Part shown: positions 57,615-64,000 of the stretch, one piece after another | How positions within the stretch are numbered: the stretch's first letter is position 1 | How the letters are laid out: every line of letters starts with the position of its first letter | Assembly (NCBI GenBank): GCA_038496675.1 | Contig: CM076652.1 | Span: forward strand, 3,107,684-3,171,683 | Direction: 5' to 3' | Length of the DNA: 64,000 nt | Source of the DNA: Rachycentron canadum | Lineage: Eukaryota; Chordata; Actinopteri; Carangiformes; Rachycentridae | The notes under the pieces: generated by a model | What the model saw: only the letters and a program-made list of their open reading frames with translations | Told to the model about the DNA's origin: nothing | The model's database searches: none | Made by a program: the position numbers and the translations under genes

Positions 57615-60600
57615 ATGGTCTCCACGGTCCAGAACACCGACGTGAAGCAGGTAAGACTCACCTGAGGCAGGTTAACTCTGACCCTAACCTCCTCAAAGAC
57701 GATGAGACATTTAAGTTCACGCCCCTGCAGAAAAACTCCAGCCCAGCTCAAAAATCAGAGAAATCATGCAGTATCCTCTGCTGTTTCCCAGGGTTTTACA
57801 CCAGACTACATTCAAATAACGATGAATTTATATACAACCTTCACTACTTCTTGGAAAACATTAAGTGGATGTCATACCTTGAGACATTAGTGACTTCTAT
57901 TAAATTCGGGATAGAAATATTTCATGCAACCAAACTTCGCAATAAAACTTTAACTCTATATCTTGCACACGCTTTACCCGAGTGAAAAGTGGCATACTTG
58001 TAAAAACGTTGATTGAAATATGGAAACGTGGTTGCAGAGAGTATCTAACATATGCCGATTTCGAGAACGTGACCTAAACATCTCAAAACACCTTAAGTAA
58101 TTTATTAATTGTGACATAACCTTAACCAATTAGCGATGCAATTCTAAAATTGCAGATTTTAGTGATGGAGATTTGGAGCATGGAGTATGAGGCTAAAATT
58201 CAAAACAGTCTCTGCAAAGACTGCAGGGATCCTGAAACAAAACAAGCAAATCTGTTCTTTGAAAACGTGAGAAAATATAAAATCACATGGTATTCACTCA
58301 CATGCAATACTCTGTGGAAGAATGCTAAAGTTAAAATGTCTACATGACTTTTAATTGTATTGAACAGCATGTTTACTCAAGTGTAAGAATCAAGTTCAAT
58401 GTTAAAGTACAGTTGTATTGTATTTATTGGGAACTTAATGCAAATTATAATAAGCACATGAAAATGATAGATTAGCTCCACCTTTACCAATGGAACATTA
58501 AAGTGATGTCCACATGAATAAATTATAATCTACTTTTTGGTACTCTACTTGTATCTGAGTATTTCTGCTCTGTACTTTTGTATCGTTTACTGAAGCATAA
58601 GATCCTAATACCTGCTGATGTTTCTGTTCTGGACTCTGCCCAGACCAGATCCTCTCAGGGGCCTCTGATCTGATCTAGGTTGGTTCTGTCTCCTCTGCAG
58701 AAGGATGCCGATCGTTCAGTGGTTGTTGCAGTAACGTCTCGTGCAGTGTTTGAATGTGGAGCCGATGATGATGATGATGACGTGTACGAAGTGGGCAGGG
58801 CTTTCCCGCTGCTGCAGGTCAGAGTTCAACAGTGACAACAGTTTAAAACCTTCAGATACAACTGTTGCTTGCGTTCATGCGGATACATCATTATTAGACT
58901 AGATGCCAGAACAGTGATATTCATTCATTCCAGATGGTTAAAGAGTAAAATCTTGTCATTGTGAAAACACACCAACGATTTTCATTATCAATTACACAGT
59001 ATTTATATCTATGTCTCATTTAGTCTGTGAAACAACAAAAAATTATCTGAACTGAAGTTAAACTGGATCTGTCACACAATTAAAGTTTCTTAGCTGCAGC
59101 TGATAAAATCTACCTGGAGACAAAAAAACGTCAACATTGGGTAGAAGTGAGAAGCTGCTGACGTTCGCTGACTGTTTCCTACTTTAGTTTTTGTCAATAG
59201 TAAAATAATCAGTAGTGATAAAAGGTTCTTTTTCACAACTGGGAACCAAATCCAACTAAAACTGGCTATCTGAACCCAATGCCACGTACATAGTCACCAA
59301 ATGTGGACTAATCCGCCACTGAAAATAGTCCCCAACAAAAGCATCTATATATTTGTGAGGAGTTTTTAAAGATGTAGCCACAGACAGGACAGGGGAGGTA
59401 AAATGTATTAAGAGAAGGACTTTGTTGACAACAAGAAGAAAAATATAGAATAACACCTGTAGCATATCAGAAAATTTGAACTTGTATTTTTGTTTCCATC
59501 TTCAGGCGCTGCAGAGAGTGAATGAGCGTCTGCTGGAGGAGAATCCTGCCGAGACGCTGCTGTTCGACATCGTCCTCATCACCACCGACAGGGAGCAGCA
59601 GCAGCAGAGCGCTCGCATCATCAGCAGCACCAGACATCATGGTAACTTAACTTTAACCTTCACCGGACACATCACAGCCTGTAGCTGGTCGGTGTTGTGG
59701 CTCCTCATCCCGGCAGTGACCGTGCTGACTGCCTGTCGCGGCCTCACCGCCGCTCTGTTGCAGGCCTTGAAGTCAGCAGGTTTTGTTTTTCCTGCGAGGA
59801 GGATTTCACCGAGGGTTTGATGAAAAATAACGTGCGGCTCTTCCTGTCGACAGAGGGAGATGAGGCGTCGCGGGCATCACAGAAAGGTTATTTTCTGATA
59901 TTTTCTTCCATGTGATGTGAGTTTTTACAGCTGATCACAGACTCTGTCAGATCTTAGAGGAAAGGTCAAACATTTTTGAGACTAAAGCAACTTAAGCATC
60001 ATGTCTGGGTAAAGATCTATGAAAAGTGCTATATTCTGTGACTTTATCCCTAAAATATTACAAAATATTATTTTCTTTCCTTAAAATATTATAAATTTAC
60101 TCTCAAAGTTTTCACTTTACTTTTCTTAAAATGTTGCAACTTCAATCTCAAAATATTTACAATTTTAGTCTTGAAATAAAACTTTTTTCTATTTCTGAAA
60201 TCCCTAAAATATTTTAAGTTTATGTACTTTACTTTTATTTACTACTACTTTATTTACAATATTAACACTATATTAACACAATACTATGACTCAAAATGTT
60301 CAACTTTATTTTCACTATAATAAAATTTTTTACCAGAAAATTTCCTTTAAAATATTTAAACATTATTATGACTTTATTCTGGGGAAAAAGAAAATATTGA
60401 CTTTTAAAAAAACTTTAAATCTCAGTTTACGTCTAATTCAGCCTGTATTGATGATGTATTGATAATCTATTGATAATGTGACTCATCCTTGTCCTGGTCC
60501 AGGTTTTCTCTCGGCGCTGCTCGACCAGCCCACAGCTTCCTGTCCGTCGGAGCAGCTCAGAGTTTTATTCTGCGGGGACGCTGTCATTCAGCCCGACTCC

Positions 60601-60961
60601 GGCCCAACGCTGGTGAGCCGTCAGGCTGCTCAGGTGCTGATTCGTCGTCTTTAATCTTTCTTTTCCTGATTCAAAACCAGGTCTTTGAGGCGCGATTCAC
60701 TCTCTTCCTCTGCAGAGTTTCTCGGCTCAGTTGGGTGAGATGCAGCGGAGGTTCAGCGTGGTCGACAGCCCTCTCAGCGTCATCATGGTAACGTCACGTG
60801 GCGGCAGGGAAAGCTGCTGCTCCGCGCTGCACGCGCTGCGGTCCCGTGGTGTCAGTGTGGACGAGGCCTACTGCCTGGCCGGGGCCCCAAGGGGCCCCAT
60901 CATGTCCCTGCTCCAACCTCACTTCCTGCTCAGCGATGGCTTCAGCAGCCTGGAGGAGTGA
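57615..60961 (+). CDS. Cytosolic 5'-nucleotidase 1-like protein, probably catalytically dead
   Basis: Exons 57615-57650, 58701-58817, 59506-59641, 59764-59886, 60503-60612, 60716-60961 join in phase to 255 residues. Similarity to NT5C1A/NT5C1B (AMP-dephosphorylating cytosolic nucleotidases) is clear: VVVAVTSRAVFE (human VTIAVSSRALF), GRAFPLLQALQRVNERL, FDIVLITTD, RVLFCGDAV, SVIMVTSR, DEAYCLAGAPRGPI. Human NT5C1A is 368 residues; here the N-terminus is short and about 25 residues between the DGDAV block and the FLEALG block are missing. The catalytic DGDAV motif reads CGDAV (Cys161 for the nucleophile Asp), and the FFDD block near the end reads LLSD. The fold may remain while catalysis is lost. 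All introns have GT-AG ends and the frame is open, so this is a pseudoenzyme candidate rather than an obvious pseudogene. Confidence 0.85.
57651..58700. other. Intron 1 of the NT5C1-like gene, no feature recognised
   Basis: About 1 kb with frames of 60-130 codons, none with splice context or similarity to a family I recognise. Confidence 0.4.
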
Positions 60962-61390
60962 TGACATCATGACGGGATGAACTGTCACGCAACTGAAAGA
61001 CCATCATCGTATCTTTACAAGAAGCTGCCAGATCAAACAAGTTGCTCTGTTTTAACCCGTTGATCTGTTATGATGAGTCAACTGTTACTGTCACTTTTCT
61101 GTTCCCCGCCTCCATCCATCTGATTGGTCGATGTTAAGGCGGTACTTAATGTGGTGTTGTGAGGTAGAACAACCTAAGGCCACTTTAGAGGAACACTGGG
61201 ACAAGCTGAGCCGCTGTGGACAGGCTCAGCAGAAAAAACCTGTTTTAGACACTTTTAAAAGGCCAAAACGATCCATGATCTCTTCAAATCTACGTCTCAT
61301 TGAGAAGATTTTCAACACTTTCACAACGTACGCACAAGCACAGCGACAGCGCACACTGTATTACACTGCAGCCGTGGGTATCCTTTAAAA

Positions 61391-62370
61391 CCTCAAACTT
61401 CCTCTCTAAGGGTCCCTGGAATCCTCTCAAGCACCTCTGCAACCTCCCCAAGGATCCCTGGTGCCTCTTTAAGGAAAACGTAACCCTCCCCTTTCCTCCT
61501 TATATGACCCCTGAATTTTCTTTAACAACTATAGAAACACCTGATGGACCCCTGGCTCTTCTTCAGTTACCCCTAGAATGGACCTTTGGACTCTCATAGA
61601 CCAACAGAACCTAATTTGATGCCATTAAACATTGAAGAAACTAAAACGTACATTGAACCCCTGCGGGAAAAAAACCCTGCACATCCTTTTCTCTGCTGCC
61701 TCCGTCCACAGCGGCTCATCACTCAGCTTCTGTACCTCCTGACTTCAGGTACCTAACACCCCCCACGTTAAATAACCCAAACTATCCCTTCAAGGCTGTT
61801 GACAGGTTTAGATTAAATCGGAGAATTTATTTTTGAATGTTTCTGTGTTTGAGGGTCCAGGTGCAGGAGATAAAGATGGTTCATCCACACTGTGGCCTTT
61901 GTTGCTGGTTACTGTCATTTGTTTGGGAACAGACTGGCTGTGGCATTTACAGGTCAAACAATTCCCAATAATGTGTGAAAAAAATATTAAAGAGAAAAGG
62001 GGAAATGCAGAGATTGTGGTTTGTTTTGTAGCTGTAATGTGTAAAGTTCACCAGCAGGTGGCAGCTTCAGGCAGTAAAACTTGTAGAGGATGAAGCAGAG
62101 TTTAAGACATAACCACACATGAAAAAGGTCATATAGAAAAACGTGCTGAATAATTAATCCGTCTATGGCCGGTGCATTCAAGAAGGTTACAGGGGTCCTT
62201 GAAAAGGCTCCAAGGAAGTTTGGAAAGATCCAGGGGTTTAATGGACGTTTAGTTATAGATGTCCTTATAAGCTTTTTGTCCTTAGAGAGGCACCAGGGAT
62301 CCTTGGGGATGTTGCAGAGGTGCTTGAGAGGATTCCAGGGATCCTTGGAGAGGAGATTTGAGGGAGGGGT
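61391..62370. repeat. Long inverted repeat (arms about 95 bp)
   Basis: 61391-61485 and 62265-62370 are reverse complements with few mismatches. For example GATTCCAGGGATCCTTGGAG in the right arm mirrors the left arm block around 61411-61430, and AGAGGCACCAGGGATCCTTG mirrors 61447-61468. The arms belong to the degenerate minisatellite family of this flank. Confidence 0.8.
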
Positions 62371-63463
62371 CTCAAGTCGTTCTAGGGATGTTTGAAGTAG
62401 GTTTATATGTTTTTTAGGTCGATTTAAGGACATTAAAGAAGGTTCTGTTGATCCTTTGTGAAGATGCACCAACGGTCCTTACTTAAGTCTCTAAGTCTCA
62501 CAAGGGATTGTATTTGTCCTTGATGAGGTTCCAGTTGTATCTATGCAGCACGAGTGGTCCTTATTTATGCTACAAGGGTCCCTGAGGAGGTTCTAGAGAT
62601 CCTTATAAAGATACAGCTGTGTTTGAGGTGGTTCCCTGGCTCCTTGAGGAGGTTCCAGGGTCCTTATGTGTTCTTGCAGCTGATTTACTCTTTATCCCGA
62701 TGGTTCTTGGTTCTTTTCTGCACTTTCCTTCTTTAATATCCGCTGGAGTCTCTAGTGATCCTTGAGGAGGTATAGGGGATTCCTTGAGGCGGCCCATTGA
62801 GGGATTTTTGAGGAACATGTAAGAGATGATAAATATTAATGAAAGCAACAGTCTGAGATAGAGTGTAGGTAAAAATCCTGCATGTTAATGTGATGCTTCA
62901 GTCACCACAGGCTGTAAAGCAGACAGAGGCTGAGCTGATCATCAGAAGACGTTCACTCATCTCTGCTGCTGCAAATTAAAACATGTCGGGTGAAATGAAG
63001 CAGCTCAGTGCAGCTGTCTTCTCCTGACACTGTCACACAGACCGAGTGTTTGTTTTCATTATCCTGATCGTCCAGCTCCACCTCCTGAACACAAACACAT
63101 CCTTAATTTAAATAATGAAGCTGCAGGAAGCTTCATCATATCTGGTCTCCAGTGCCTCAAGGTGATACTGGAGTCAGTTTTTCCCTTTCTGCCAAAACAC
63201 TCAACCATCTCCAAGGATCTTGTTGCCACAATAATTTCACTTTAGATGATTTTTATTTTATAAAACCGTGTCGATAAGTGGAAAACTCCAATAATCCCAC
63301 TGGCTCCAGATGTTACACAAGCTCGTATTTGTCTTTAAACAGATCAGTGAATCCCTTTGGATGCCACCGCTTTAGTCATTCTTCACATTCCTGACAAGGT
63401 TGTAGGCATCACTGAGATGGCGTCAGTCATCCTTGAGGAGGGGTCAAGCATTAGGGGTGTGTT

Positions 63464-63511
63464 TTCTCTGTGTGTGTGTGTGTGGGTGTGTGTGTGTGGG
63501 GGGGGGGGGGG
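63464..63511 (+). repeat. (TG)n followed by G14
   Basis: TG dinucleotides then a run of 14 G at 63498-63511. Confidence 0.9.
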
Positions 63512-64000
63512 TCCAAGGACCTTTAGGATCCACGATGAGAACATTTGAAACTGGAGTTAAATGTGAGGGAGGAAACCAGCAGATGCAGCATCACTGTCCA
63601 CACAGCTGCCTGAGGGCAAACTAAATTTAATAATGAGTAAATTATTAATAGCGTTGTGTGTCCACCGCTGCTCCTCCGTCATCCCTTGAGGTTTGGATGA
63701 CGTCACGCCTTGGCTCATCCGTCAGGGCTGCAGATGACAACACGTCCGATTAAACAAACAATGCAGGAAAAACGTAAAACACTCAAAGCTGATAATGTAA
63801 AAATAAAGGCACTGATGAGTTGATGGCCCCCGACAGAGGCCTGGACTCAGACTAGACCACAAAGACAATCAGCACCAACATCAACAGAGCATAAAGATGT
63901 TGTTTTAAATGATCCTGGAAAATAAAGTAATAAAGTATGTGTTGATAAAACGTCAGAATATCATGACAGCAATGATCCTCTGCTCCTTCTGCTCTCAGCC

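Larger units (their letters stand above)
60962..64000. other. Downstream flank: degenerate repeats, no gene seen
   Basis: The NT5C1-like 3' UTR is followed by degenerate minisatellite (61385-61600 and 62180-62830), simple repeats (63462-63511) and unremarkable sequence. An ATTAAA at about 61626 could be a poly(A) signal but is far from the stop. A perfect CRE palindrome lies at 63698-63705. No coding exon was recognised. Confidence 0.5.

Noticed and set aside
57593..58347. Frames of 130 and 65 codons in intron 1 of the NT5C1-like gene
   Set aside because: No recognisable family, no splice context, ordinary AT-rich intron sequence.

Overview
The window is nuclear DNA from a ray-finned fish, most likely a percomorph teleost. 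The evidence is vertebrate genes split into many short exons with GT-AG introns, dense microsatellites, Tc1-like transposon remnants and short interspersed repeats, and protein matches to known vertebrate families. All identifications were made by reading translations by eye; no database search was run. Exon joins were chosen by splice signals, phase and family similarity.

Layout, left to right: (1) 1743-12698, plus strand: ceramide kinase (cerk), 13 coding exons, complete. (2) 12.7-18.7 kb: intergenic, with a MITE that has perfect 16-bp terminal inverted repeats. (3) 19062-20435, plus: a single-exon TRIM-type RING / PRY-SPRY protein whose B-box region is collapsed. (4) 22.4-25.1 kb, plus: a five-exon gene for a 136-residue secreted peptide precursor. 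Its core resembles the secretin/VIP/PACAP family, and its position next to cdhr5 matches the human SCT-CDHR5 pair; I propose a strongly diverged teleost secretin. (5) 26522-36503, plus: cadherin-related family member 5 (cdhr5), 15 exons, with cadherin-like repeats, a Ser/Thr-rich mucin-like stalk, one membrane span and an acidic tail. (6) 41348-54331, minus: gramd4, 19 coding exons including a probable 18-nt microexon, with a non-coding first exon near 57.2-57.35 kb. (7) 57615-60961, plus: a cytosolic 5'-nucleotidase 1 (NT5C1)-like gene, head-to-head with gramd4 across a GC-rich promoter. It has lost the expected catalytic aspartate. (8) 61-64 kb: degenerate minisatellites, a long inverted repeat and simple repeats, with no gene seen.

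The gene order mixes two human regions. CERK and GRAMD4 are convergent neighbours at human 22q13.31 and are convergent here. Between them sit a TRIM gene and the SCT-CDHR5 pair, which in human lies at 11p15.5 in the same relative order and orientation. The genes do not form one pathway. cerk (ceramide-1-phosphate synthesis), gramd4 (membrane GRAM protein), cdhr5 (microvillar adhesion), the peptide gene and the TRIM are functionally independent. cdhr5 and a secretin-like hormone could both be gut-expressed, and the cdhr5 proximal promoter carries CDX-, HNF4- and GATA-like sites.

Most worth following up: the secretin-like gene, the nucleotidase pseudoenzyme, long TG repeats placed directly before four splice acceptors in two genes, and a compact enterocyte-type promoter in front of cdhr5.
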